Notes: a model not told the origin generated them from the sequence alone. A stretch of 27,511 nucleotides of DNA from Dimargaris cristalligena (GCA_027576995.1 JANBQC010000380.1:1-27511); one strand, 5' to 3'. Numbered from the stretch's first letter, positions 1-10,291 are shown. Made by a program: numbers and translations.

Positions 1-900
1 ATTGTTAGCTATTCTTTGAACAGGGGTGCAGTCGGGCCAGGGGCAGTGTGAATGCAGGGGTATCATCCGGTCAGGGGTGTACTTCTGATAAGTGCAAAAA
101 ATGGATTAAAAATAAAAGTAGGTAAAAAATGTGGTAAGTTCACTACAGTCTCCCCCCAGTACTATAGGATCCTTCTATATCATATAACTCTTCCCCTTCC
201 AGACTCCTCCTCTTTGCACCAATCACTCAATTAGTGATCCAAAGACTCTTCTGGTTACTATTAGAATCTCCCAGGTCCTCACAGCCATCTAGTTGGCTTA
301 TTCCTCATAGCATTAACCTTAAGAGTACCTTCCCCTGGGGACTTCCCTCTGGAGTTGTCCCCTGTGTATATATAACTGAGCCCCATGGGGACCAGTTAGT
401 TTCCTTAGCTTATTCATACCCCCCAGTTTACCTCAATAAACTCTATATATGCTCACCCCCTCATACTAACTAGTAAGTGTGCCTGCTGTACATCCCTTAC
501 ATATACCTACTACTAAACCTTTATGAGTTAGTACTATGCCCTGTACCTGATGCTTGTAGATTATTTGGTTAAGTTTAAGCCCCACCTACCATTAGAAGCC
601 TATCCTCAGGACTCTTAATGGAATAAGAATGGTTAACCTGAGCAACATAGTCATTATCAGGATTACTGCCTATGGTAACTTCTAGAGTCATTCCTAAAAG
701 AAGGCTACCCATATGTACTCATAGTAGAATAAGAGTGGTTAGCTACCTCCATATTGAGGCCACCCTTCTATTATTACATATTAAGTGAGTGCTGGCTAGG
801 ACACCTCTTGATGCTTTATCTTTAGTAGGTCTATTAGTATTAACTCTGATCCCTAATTCAAATAGTCAACCACTGTAGTAATAGCTAATTATTATTTTGG
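1..900 (-). mobile_element. Decayed retroelement-like copy, left (3' coding end plus LTR-like tail)
   Basis: Positions 411-647 match the reverse complement of 27276-27511, with a 34-bp core identical in both copies (427-460 and 27463-27496). The match covers the last codons of a broken reading frame and the non-coding DNA after it. Read on the minus strand, the frame ends at 575. About 74 bp later both copies reach TGTAAGGG (501 here), a plausible LTR start. If the LTR ends with CA at position 47, it would be about 455 bp. That end is a guess, because no second LTR or target-site duplication is visible. The class is inferred from the TG start and layout; no reverse transcriptase or integrase motif was recognised, so another repeat class is possible. 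Confidence 0.6.
575..862 (-). pseudogene. C-terminal fragment of a repeat-element protein, broken
   Basis: One minus-strand frame runs about 95 codons with only two internal stops (at 743-745 and 719-721) and ends in SIKSPEDRLLMVGGA followed by TAA. The plus-strand frame ending at 27348 has the same ending, SIKSPKDRLLMVGGA followed by TAG. The words before it are also similar: VAQVNHSY here and VAQINYS there. Protein-level matching of two independently decayed copies, with the stop in the same place, supports this frame as once coding. The protein family is not recognised. It is presumably a protein of the element described for this end of the window. Confidence 0.55.
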
Positions 901-962
901 TGGTTTTCTAGGAATAAATCATACTGGCCCTCGTATTACATCTAATACTTGCGGCATATCAC

Positions 963-2860
963 TTAAACAAGTTGGGTGGGTATGGGGACTGATTTTATGG
1001 TAGTAAAATATTAATAGAGACTGGAAAAAGCAAGGGAAGGTATGGCTGAATACAACATAAATTTGTAATGTAATAGCACAAGTTGAGTGTAGCGGTGGGT
1101 GAGAGTAAGGGGGGTTCGGGGGGAGGAGTAGAGATGGAATAGCTAGTAGCTGAACAAGCAGGCAGTCTGGCAGGATTCAACCACTGGAGAAGAAGCTGTC
1201 AAGGATAGATCAATAAATTCCGTATAACCAGCCAGTTTACGCCGCCGAATGTACTGGCTCTCCGACGTTAATATCACGAATATAAAGACACTGGTTTTGA
1301 TTTTATGTCCTAATAATTGAAGGCAACGATCCGATAGATCAACATCGGGTTTATTAAATTATTTAGTATAGGCCACATTGGTAAACCGTGGGGGATAGCG
1401 ATTTGGTTGTTTTGGCTCTTCCTATTCACCAGCAGTCCCTCTCCAATTTACCGAGGGCCTCTGACACATCCTGTCCTTGCCTTGTAGTTCATCGTTTCCT
1501 CATTCTCCTCTCCCCTAATCATTCCAGGCTACACTGTCGCCGACCATCAAAGCCAATTTTTAATACACTTTATATTAATTGGATTGACCTCCCTCCACCC
1601 ATCCCTTGGATGATTCAGCCCAATTCAATTTGAAGCAAATAAGATGACTGGCTGGTTGGTTTAGCAAATGCAAAGGTATGCTTGCGGTATTAGATGGGCC
1701 GCTACATCACTTAGAGCAAACAACATTTCCATACTTTTTGTTCTAAAATCCGCCATGCTGCTTGCCCATCTACTGAATAAAATAGATTATGTGAGACCGA
1801 GGAGAGGAGACACAGGTGGTCGTGGAACCCCTCTGTAACGATACTGGACCGGCTTAATTTTTCAGCCAGTTGAAATATTAGTCCAGCTGGGTGCAGTAGT
1901 CCTGCAATATACTATTTGTATTATCAACAAGGGACATTCTATCTCAGGGCCTCTCGTACACCATTCCAGTGACTGAAAAAGCTAGCGCCCATGACCATGC
2001 CGACTCGCTTCCGACAGGTCCACAGCCGAACAATTAAAACATAGATGATGGCGATCTTCTTCAACCGGAATGCCGGTGTATCCCACTGGGCGCCACCGAC
2101 GTTCGATATTATGGGCATTTGGATCACCGTATTTCTAATTATCCCGAGAGCTCACGGCGAGAGGAATACCCTCGGATTGGGTTTATTATTAGTATCTGTC
2201 CGTTAAACAGTCGACCATTAGGCCCAGAGTATAGTTAATTTAGCGGTCGGTTTAATTTAAGTTTGTTCTTTCAAGGGTGGGTGGATAAACCGTTGATTCC
2301 CTCCAAAATAAAGAAATGCTGCGGTATTCGAGTCGTGCCTGTGGAAAGCCAAATGGTATGGTCCGCAGATTTGGGGGGACGGATAAGGGTGGTCCGTCGG
2401 ATATTTGCCTAGTCGTGTCCCCCTACATCCTTCTGTCCGTATCTTTACCTACCTTATCCCCCCGACAAGGGTCCCTCCACTATTCTAGACAACTGTGCCA
2501 GTACCGCCTGTACAAATAATTAACTATGCTAAAGGTCTTTTTAGAGGTTAGACAGCCATGTGGCATTATTAGTGGACCCGGGCCAATACAAGAAGGGAAA
2601 ATGGCTGAAGGCCAGCGCTACTAGTCGGCGGTATGCAAATCACGGGCGGGCGGCACTATAGGGAAAGCAACGGCTGTCCGATCATCGACTTTATGGATCG
2701 ATGCCGATCTACAACTTTTCCGACCACCATAGCCGGGCTAAAGGCCCGATTCTCCGTTAAATTGGTGAGGGGGGGGGATAAGTTACGTACTATGGATCCC
2801 CCCATGCAGACTGCCATACTTCATTTGAAAGGAGAGTCCCGGTGAGAGTGATTTATAGCT
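963..2860. other. Gene-poor stretch, no supported gene
   Basis: AT-rich DNA with scattered GC-richer patches. Short ATG-started ORFs exist at 2316-2519 (67 aa, plus) and 2633-2845 (70 aa, plus), but neither resembles a known family and neither has a promoter like the better genes. On the minus strand, 1939-2127 reads through a hydrophobic segment (KKIAIIYVLIVRLW), but only from a GTG, with a stop just upstream. These may be relics of decayed genes. No RNA gene or intact mobile element was seen. Confidence 0.4.
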
Positions 2861-2899
2861 ACTAATTACCAGCGCCCTTTTCCTTGGCCTCATTAATCG

Positions 2900-2907
2900 T
2901 ATAAATA
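2900..2907 (+). promoter_or_regulatory. TATA box before the signal-peptide ORF
   Basis: TATAAATA lies 143 bp before the ATG at 3043. After one ATG at 2914 (close enough to the box to precede likely transcription starts), no ATG occurs until 3043, and the DNA between is strongly C-rich. The same arrangement precedes GLT1 and the 26567 gene, which supports this as a real promoter even though the gene behind it is broken. Confidence 0.5.
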
Positions 2908-3042
2908 TCGGCCATGTTCTCCCTCATTTTTATCAGTATCAAATACAACTTCAACCCCAATACCATCCTCAATTGCACTATCATACCCATTTGCATCCCC
3001 AGTTCCACTCTACCACCCCTAATTACCCCACTACCATTCACC

Positions 3043-3388
3043 ATGCGTTTCACTATCCCCACCACGCTCGCCTTGATCGCGTCCGCGACCCTGGCCCTGG
3101 TTCTCGCCAATCCACTGCCCAGACTACCATCCCTCACAAATGCTTACCGTTCATCTAGTGCGCCGGCAACTACCTAAATGGAATCCTAGTCCTCAGAAAC
3201 CCGCTACGACTGGGCCTCCCAAACAAAAAACGATCAGTGTCGGTAATAATAACACGGGGAAACTCATTGATTAGTTTAGCGGAAAGCCCGTGAAGACAGC
3301 TCAAGGTTCGAGTCACGTCAAAACCCATATCAGGAATATTAGCGCTCGTGAAAACAAGAACGGCGGCAAGCCCATTGTACCGAAATAG
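3043..3388 (+). pseudogene. Broken gene for a predicted secreted protein
   Basis: The ATG at 3043 opens a 44-residue peptide starting MRFTIPTTLALIASATLA and continuing to ANPLPRLP. This is a textbook signal peptide: a basic start, a hydrophobic core and a small-residue cleavage site near residues 22-23. The frame stops at 3175-3177. In the +1 frame, from 3179 to the stop at 3386-3388, translation is low-complexity and rich in Pro, Thr, Lys, Gly and Asn (for example NPSPQKPATTGPPKQKT), as expected of a disordered secreted tail, with one internal TAG at 3272-3274. The simplest reading is a secreted-protein gene with one frameshift and one nonsense change. An alternative is a very short intron (GTGCGC at 3159 to CTAG at 3190, 32 nt) that leads to a different tail. 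No family is recognised. Confidence 0.4.
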
Positions 3389-3409
3389 GCTACAAAGTCA
3401 TAAACATGT

Positions 3410-3431
3410 CCCCCCCATTTATTTTGGGGGG
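3410..3431. other. C-run/G-run hairpin
   Basis: Seven C, a nine-base AT loop, then six G form a strong stem 22 nt after the last stop of the broken secreted-protein gene. It could be a 3'-end structure or merely homopolymer runs. Confidence 0.4.
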
Positions 3432-3949
3432 CTAGAGGACTTCATCGATTTCTTCAATAAACATTGATCCATGGTTACTCCACTCTAGAGACAACCTAGC
3501 GGGGTCTCTCACTATAGCTTCCGATTATTGAGTGATTTATATGATGTCACTGTTGACGTTATTGCCGGTATAGTCGAGATAGACGGATTGACCTGATCCT
3601 ATATGCAGCTATTCTATGTATTCCAAAATAGATGCCATGCTTTTACTATCTTGAAACATGAATCAAATTGGCAATGTCGTTAGTAAATAGTGCAGATTAA
3701 TAGCATTTATGGGGAGGGAGTTTGTGTTAGGCTGTTGAATGTCCTTCTGATTTGGGGATATATTTGATTAGATCAAAATGATGGGTTTAAGCCCAGCCTA
3801 GCATCAATGGAAATATACTATTTAAGTATAGTTTGGTTTTGAATCGAAGTCCGGGGGAATTCTCGAATTCCTGAATTACTTTAATAAACGGCTGGATAGT
3901 TTTACCTTTACTAGCATTCAATTTTTTTTTAAAGAAATAAACAGGATAT

Positions 3950-4249
3950 GAGGATGTTGATGTCGCAACGCCGGGTATCCCCAGAACTGATCAGGGTGCC
4001 CACATAACCAAAGGTCCGACCATGGCACTGCCCGATGATACTCCCACCTTTGGACAATATGGCCCCTTAGATGCCCTTACAGGAGTACCAATCGTTACTG
4101 GCCGTGCCATTTCTACCCCGAGTTGCGCCTAAACGAGGTCCTCAAAATACTCCGATATAAGAGGAACTATCTGCTTGCCCTAACACAGGCCCTTGGATGC
4201 CTAGTGTTCCTATCCGACCTTGACTACCGAAGCTTCTATTCATCATCAT
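3950..4249 (-). pseudogene. Glycine-rich coding relic
   Basis: From three ATG codons at 4249 the minus frame reads MMMNRSF and then a run of Gly-X-X triplets (GSQGRIGTLGIQGPV), stopping after 35 residues at 4142-4144. The same frame continues with one more stop (4067-4069) to about 3950, still Gly- and Ser-rich. The patch is GC-richer than its surroundings. A competing plus-strand frame of about 62 residues without a useful ATG crosses the same patch (TPTFGQYGPLDALTGVPI), so strand is uncertain. This could be a decayed collagen-like or disordered protein gene. Confidence 0.25.
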
Positions 4250-4669
4250 ACCTTTCTTATAATCATTACTAATTAACCATTCTTCGGCATAATAGCAACG
4301 CTCATCTAGATTCGTTACAATTAAGAGATTCTACAATGAACCCGCGGGAATTGTTATTAATTACAGATAATGGGAAACTGGTATGGTGCAGGGCTAGTAT
4401 GGAAATACTAACTAGGAAGAACAAGTTAACTAGCACGGCGAATAAAGGGAAATATACAAATATAACTGAGGAATACAAAGCTAATCCATGTTTGGTATTA
4501 CATAGCTGAATAGATGGGCCACATCCGATATAACGACAACTAAAGTTATTTTTGGGGAGAACGATTTACAATATTAAATCCTGATCCCTTACCCTAACTT
4601 TACTACCATCTGAATTAGGAAATAATATGACATTTTACCTTCAGAAAGTGTACCCTGTTATTATGTGTA

Positions 4670-4876
4670 TCATTTAGCAGCCTCCTCAGCCAAAGAACCA
4701 CGGTCTTCTCTGCCGAACCCTCGTAGCTTATCTGAAGACTTCGCTGGATACCAACAGGTATCTCCCAGTGTCACTGCTTCTTTCGTTGTTTTTTTTTGGA
4801 TAACATCGCCAGTGCTGCCTCCATGCTTAAATATTTCCCTAGGACATGTTCCTTTACCCCTTAGCCTATACTTCAT
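4670..4876 (-). CDS. Unassigned 68-residue ORF
   Basis: It starts at an ATG (MKYRLRGKGTCPREIF) and ends TGA. The composition is charged and protein-like (Lys, Glu, Gly and Asp spread evenly, as in KTTKEAVTLGDTCWYPAKSS), which is less typical of chance ORFs in AT-rich DNA. No signal peptide or membrane segment is seen. There is no convincing TATA-plus-leader upstream on this strand, where the next 80 bp include the long G run complementary to 4951-4962. It may be a real small gene, an exon, or a piece of a decayed element. No family is recognised. Confidence 0.2.
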   Translation of the reverse strand: MKYRLRGKGTCPREIFKHGGSTGDVIQKKTTKEAVTLGDTCWYPAKSSDKLRGFGREDRGSLAEEAAK

Positions 4877-4950
4877 ACCTATTCTAAAAACCCACCATAT
4901 ACTCACCCCCTAGTTAGTATGTCGCACTTAAGTACCACTATAGTGATACA

Positions 4951-4962
4951 CCCCCCCCCCCC
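4951..4962 (+). repeat. Poly-C tract (12 C)
   Basis: Twelve consecutive C after GATACA. The run length may be unreliable in the assembly. Confidence 0.9.
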
Positions 4963-5726
4963 TCATTGTGGTTCACTTTGACAATTCCCCGTCAGGATGA
5001 CTCACCAGGCTGCTTTAAGCGGGAACTCCATGGCATGGCCTAATTACGAGACTAGACAGATTAACTGCAACATTAGTTTCGATAAATAGGCAGTTGCTGC
5101 TATTCAATAGCGGAAATATTAACTATAAAATATGGGATATGGTTATTGTATTAAAAATAGGTAGTACCAAGTATAACTGCTGATCTTTTATTTTTCGACA
5201 GTTTTTAATCAAACAATTCAATATGAGCTGACTGGTTCATCACATATGTGGCTTTAAGTTACCTGTTAATCAAAAGAGACCCAACAGTTGCACATTATTG
5301 TTTTCGTTTAGATTATAGGCCTGACATTTTTAAAAAAATTGGCCTTTAAGCTATCAATTCATATAACGACAATATATTGTCCCTATACACCGCCCGCATT
5401 TCATTGAGTTAGATTTGTGGCCAATATCAGTTTGTGACTAATCTATGCATGCCTGAGGCACCTTAATGTAAGCTACGTCAACCAAGTTATGATCAGATTC
5501 ATGTTTAGGCGGATTGGCTTATCATTGTCGAGTCTCGGTATAAGAGTATCAGTTAAAAAATGTATGGGCGGGACCTGTGTAAAGCTAGGGTAAGCCAGAA
5601 TGATGGTGCGGGCGTGCAGTTTTCCCTCCCCACCCTACTGCACACTGAATGGCCAACCCATTTTTGCCTGGGCTTACGTAAATGACCACCAATGGACTAT
5701 TCAATCTCGTTTAAGATTCCCATTGA

Positions 5727-5762
5727 AATATAATATATTATAATATATATATATATATATAA
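5727..5762. repeat. AT-rich microsatellite
   Basis: An imperfect AATATAATATATTATAA-type stretch ends in a clean (AT)n run of about 20 bases. No gene is adjacent. Confidence 0.9.
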
Positions 5763-6507
5763 CCCCTTTTGGCCGAAATTGCCTAGTCGTCTCATTGGAG
5801 GGGGGGAGTCAAGCAATGGGTTTACGTCCGAGGCCAGGTGGAGATATAACTATATATCCCAACCACCGGATAGGTTTAGCTAAATTGAACCAGAACGGGG
5901 AAAGTAAGCGCGGGAGGAGGAAGAATGGCTCACCGGCTTTCTAATTAAGATTAATGAATGATATTAGCACCCTTGCCTTATCTCTTATCTGCGGCGTGGT
6001 TGAGGGTTTGAGTTAGGAACAAGCCGGAGAGGGAGGGGGTGGTAGACAGAGGCAGGTGCATAATAGATCTATTGAACCAGGCTCCGTATCGGAACGCACC
6101 GGTTGCCATGCATCGGCGGCCCTGGGTTTCTAGCTGCCTTCTCTTATCAACTGTGATCAGTAGGCGGGAGGGAGATAGATTTTTCCAAAATACCCCTCAA
6201 TCCGATTTGACTGGTTTCTTCCTTTTAATCGATCCCTTGGGTCTCAACATTGGTGGATAATATCATTTACCCGACCCCCGCTGCAACCAACCACGGTTTA
6301 GGTGGCGGTTTCTTCGGGGAGAAGTGGGGTATTATAGTGCTCTATTATTTTTATGGCCTATCACGAGGCTGGATTTTCGAGATGGGAGGAGGGGGCTACA
6401 GGAGATATATACGAGTAAGTATAATAAGTTGGGATTAGATAAACATCGCCTACCGCGTGTTTTTTTACGTTTACCTACCCCGACATGCTTAAAACTGCAT
6501 CCGACTC

Positions 6508-6714
6508 CTACTCCGCTATTGGTGTGAGATGGGGCCTGATTAGACAGAGGGAAGAAATGGTGGATGCCCCACATGCCAAAATGCACCACCTCTCCCTTCC
6601 AATTCCACCTAACACTGCCGAGCCCAGCCTAGGTGCATTAATCGCTGCATCGGTGTCCCTAGCGATGACGTTGGAAAGCACGATGAGAGAGATTCCGACA
6701 AGTAGATCCATCAT
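6508..6714 (-). CDS. Possible 68-residue secreted peptide
   Basis: Tandem ATG codons at 6714 start MMDLLVGISLIVLSNVIA followed by RDTDAA. The first 18 residues look like a signal peptide with a cleavage site after Ala18. The remaining 50 residues include three Cys (WCILACGAS, LCL) and end TAG. The plus strand carries an overlapping ATG-started 93-residue ORF (6485-6766), so the coding strand is not settled. There is no clear TATA box upstream on the minus strand. It could be the first exon of a longer gene. No family is recognised. Confidence 0.25.
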   Translation of the reverse strand: MMDLLVGISLIVLSNVIARDTDAAINAPRLGSAVLGGIGRERWCILACGASTISSLCLIRPHLTPIAE

Positions 6715-6769
6715 ATACTGGACATTAGTTTACCTGATGAAGCTGCCACAGGTACCCTCCCTTTGAGGA

Positions 6770-8238
6770 GGAAGAGGCATGCGGGTCGAGCGAGAATCGG
6801 CCAAAGGCTGAATAGTGAGGAGCTCAGATGACTCCCATTTCCGGCGCTCTACCCTTGCATACTGCGGGCCCTGGTAATATGAGGTCAGAGAAAGACAGGC
6901 TAACTTAACCTTAGCATCGGGTGTGGCTTTGACAGGTCACCTCCTTTCTCCCCTGGAGTAAAGGTGCACCCGTAAGCTTAACGTCATGAATCGGTGCAGC
7001 TGGTCTATCATTCGTTATATCCTAAATGCCATGAGAGGGAGGGTGTGTGTACATGTACCAAGGTGGATAATAGGCACGACAGTCGTTTCATCCGAACTCT
7101 GAAATAAGAGCGCATTGGTGTATTCCAATGATATCAATATATATATAAAAAGTGAATGCAGCAAGAAGTGTGGGAGGTTGACCCACAACGCGCTACCCTT
7201 ACCCCATACTATACCATATTTTAATATAATATATGATGGGGGTCTGCAGAAATAGGTTAGTGAGGTATGGGAAAATGAAGTCACTAGGGTAATGACCGCC
7301 TCAATTGTACACTATCAACAGATAAGATGAAAGTTGATCCTTAAAAAATGATGGCAGCAGTCAATGGGAGGATGATGACCACAACCGTCATCCGTAAGGG
7401 CGGCTGATCTCTAATTTCTCACTGCCATGTATTTCTCACTCACCTATGGATTTGCTTGACCAGTAGCAGGGTTTCACTAGGAGACCAGGGTTTGAGTGGA
7501 GTAGTTCTAATAGTGAGAATAATTAGTAGTCAGGCCATCTCTAGCGAGAATCATTGGTAAATAGCCAAATGATATTCAGCGAAAAAATATGTGTTACCTA
7601 AACTAGCGCTGTACGAAAAAGGCAATGTCCCCACTTAGCCTACTGTGGCATGCCCCATGGATGCTTTATCCCCCCTCAGTCGCAAAACCAGGACAAGATG
7701 AGTCTTGGTATACAACCTCTCCTCTTTTTCTCTCTTTACCCCCCCAACCACTTTTCCATCAGTCCACACGGACTATATAGCTCTGTACTACTAGTACTAG
7801 GGGAGAGGGATTGGAAGAGCTCTAATATTCTATTGGGAGTAGGGATATACTATTATATCACCCGCTTATTCCCCAATATCGCTTCTATATTTGTAATCTT
7901 CCAGAGCGTGAACGTCCTCCTCTTCCTTTCCCCTCCCCAATTCAAACCGGAACCCCATCCCCCCCCCTACGTCTCTTACTATTCTGATTTCAAGCGTCGT
8001 TGTCGGTATAGTTTCTGGTGGAGTGGGGTTCCGAGTGGCATGGTGACCGGCCAATGTGATTGGTTCCGTCGGGTGCAACCGGAGCCCCGTGTGGTTCCAT
8101 CCTCCTCGTTGGACAACCTCCACCAGCACTTCTCGCACTACCCAATAGGCAACGGACAGTGATGTTAATATTATCAGTATTTACCCCATTTTAACATACC
8201 ATATTAGTCTCATTTAAATCACAAGCCCTCTCTATCTA
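6770..8238. other. Gene-poor stretch with one long chance-like ORF
   Basis: The longest ATG-started frame is 7650-8162 on plus (170 aa). Its composition (many Ser, Pro, Tyr and Phe, CT-rich codons) is that of a pyrimidine-rich strand lacking stops, with no domain, and a 90-residue frame lies on the opposite strand at 7866-8138. I see no promoter layout that selects either. The rest, including an AT-rich patch near 7135-7150, shows nothing recognisable. Confidence 0.35.
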
Positions 8239-8873
8239 TTAAGCTCGACGCTCCCCTCTTCTCCGCCAATATCTTTCAGATGGCCTATTCGATAGTATCA
8301 TCCACTTTAGTCGGCAGGGAAACACCAGTTTTCTAAGCTGCGTACAACCCCCCCTCCCCCGCTTCCCAATCCTTTTGTTTCGGAGGCTGGGGCTGTGGTA
8401 TAGAGAGTAACGCTTACCTTGACTGCGGATTGCGCGGTACGCGTAAAAATGCCTTACTAATGGTGGGTCTAATGAAAGCAAAACGCCACATCGTTTGGGG
8501 GTGGGGTTGTACTAAGAACCTTTAGAGGGTAGTAGAGTGAATTGGTGAATGTGCGACCAACATGTCTTCTTGTGTTTGTCAGTGAGCCGTAGTCTCTGAG
8601 GTGGTCCGGATCTCACGAAAACGGAGGTCATTTTCGGACAACTGGGCGATATTGGTGAGGGGGAGGGGGCGATTTCTAAGTGTGCTTGTGTGTGGAAAAG
8701 AAAAGGGAGGGGTAGTATAGCTCTAGTTGATTCAAGACCCAATCGCGGTATCCCGGGAAAGTCGCCAATTTGTTTAGCCGATAAAGTGGAGCACGGCCCC
8801 AACCATTGACCGGCTCACTTATTTTCTTACTTACCTTGGTAAATGGGTAATTGAATGAATGAATGGCCGCCAT
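8239..8873 (-). CDS. Candidate small intron-containing gene (exon structure uncertain)
   Basis: On the minus strand an ATG in good context (AAGC before ATGG) at 8873 starts MAAIHSFNYPFTK. Codon 13 ends exactly at AAG followed by GTAAGT (donor at 8834), a consensus 5' splice site. Possible acceptors after pyrimidine-rich DNA are at 8677-8676 (ACTTAG) and 8643-8642 (GCCCAG). A further exon-like block of 51 nt (8468-8418) lies between TTTCATTAG and a second good donor, CAAG then GTAAGC. An acceptor after that (CAGCTTAG) can join a basic C-terminus ending WRRRGERRA and TAA (stop near 8239). No combination gave a protein I recognise, so the exon chain is tentative. The start and first donor are the firmest parts. 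Confidence 0.25.
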
Positions 8874-9596
8874 GCTTCTTCTCCAATTCTTTGATACGAG
8901 ATGGAAAGGTTTAATACACCAAATAGTAGACAGCCCCGGAAAATCCAGAAACCAAATCTAACCAACCACCACCCATCCCTTGTTGCTCAAGTCATACAGC
9001 GTCCTGGTGGTTTAATGGCTAATATTCCCAAACTAGAAACATGTTATAGTTTGGGAGGGAAAGAGGACATTTCTCATTTCTTCCCTGTGGTCTCACGCGT
9101 GATTGGGTGGTGTGGTATATCTTCCAAAGGACCCAACCCTTAGTGAATATGCGTAAGCCATTTTTTTTTTCATTCCTGCGGACCGCATTACTTTATCTGC
9201 TGGCAATCATATCATAGTACAGTATTGAGGAGCCATTATGCGGCTGGTTGCAAAAATGGGTCATTTCATGAGCCCTACCAACAAACTGGGTTCCTACTGC
9301 AGAGAGGGGGAGGGGCGGTCACACTAATGCAAATACCCCCCCTCCCTTTACGTGGGGCAAGCAGAGGGTGAGGACGGTGTAGATATCGAGGAGGAGGGTC
9401 CTGGGCAGATTTTTATGGCCCGGGGAGAGGTGGTGGTGTATGGCTGCTATACGTTAGGAAGTCGGGTTGGGGGTAGTGGCATTTCTTACCGGTCTACTCT
9501 GGCTCAATGTAGCCCCGCCAGGTCAACTGCTCTACGGACGGTTCAGACGAACGGGGTACTTGTGACCGGCCTAGGGCCTACCAGTATATAAATAAG

Positions 9597-9622
9597 TATA
9601 TATATATATATATATATATATA
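9597..9622. repeat. (TA)13 microsatellite
   Basis: A clean TA run directly after a TATATAAATAAG stretch. Confidence 0.95.
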
Positions 9623-10051
9623 GGTAGATAATAAACGAGTCGTCTGTATGATGCAAACGGGCTAATCGGGACCAAAGAGGGTTTGGCGTATTCGACTATA
9701 TCCCTTGGTTCTTCAGGAATGCTAAATCCGTATTACAAATGGAGGAATGGACGTAGGATCGCACCCGACGCATAATGTCTCCAATGGCTATATGCGCTTC
9801 GAGCCGCGGCCTTGGGCTATATACCACTTCCTCCCATTTGGCACCCTTTCCGGTTCCATGTAAACTGAGCCGGTGGCCCATCTCTGCTTTCCTTCAGCTA
9901 GACTCGGGCGTATGGGAGAAGGTAATCCCCGTCTCGCCTGGTCGGGATGGTCTGCCAATCATGAGGACCTGGGCCGCTTTGTTTCAACCGGGAAAAAACT
10001 CCTCCCAAGGCCTGGACAACGGACACGACAAGACGGAGGAGAACGAAAGAA

Positions 10052-10073
10052 AGAGAGAGAGAGAGAGAGAGAG
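10052..10073 (+). repeat. (AG)11 microsatellite
   Basis: A clean AG run that translates as alternating Arg-Glu in one frame and is responsible for the apparent charged tail of a chance ORF. Confidence 0.95.
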
Positions 10074-10291
10074 GATCGGAGGGTTAAGATTGTATGCATA
10101 CCTGTGAAATAAATCCCCCCGCCAGCTTGTTGAATGCAGGGTGATTATGCGCATTGGGTGTGGTCGTCTCCTTCCCTTCATCACAGGCCAACGCAGTTGA
10201 GAAGATGCGCATATAGAGAGGGAGACCCATCGCTGCCGTCATTCCAGTTTTACTCACACTATCTGTATGCCTCTTACCTCTCCGCCTTCCG

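Larger units (their letters stand above)
4250..6480. other. Gene-poor AT-rich stretch
   Basis: No supported gene apart from the weak ORF at 4670-4876. It holds a 12-base C run at 4951-4962, an AT microsatellite near 5727-5762, and AT-rich DNA without a TATA-plus-leader arrangement. The ORF on the plus strand at 6039-6260 starts only from GTG. Confidence 0.4.
8880..10250. other. Gene-poor stretch with weak ORFs on both strands
   Basis: ATG-started frames occur at 8901-9143 (80 aa, plus), 9775-10107 (110 aa, plus) and 9696-9881 (61 aa, minus). The last two overlap each other, and none matches a family. The end of the 110-residue frame is produced by a (GA)n microsatellite read as Arg-Glu repeats. 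A plus ORF at 9352-9591 opens only from GTG. The patch 9690-9990 is GC-richer than its flanks and may be an old coding relic, strand unknown. Confidence 0.35.

Noticed and set aside
2862..3137. 91-residue minus ORF
   Set aside because: It is antisense to the leader and signal-peptide region and made of the complement of C-rich DNA. The plus-strand reading with a signal peptide is better supported.
3301..3330. tRNA-like B-box (GGTTCGAGTC)
   Set aside because: The flanking bases cannot form a T-stem, and no A-box or acceptor stem lies at the right distance.
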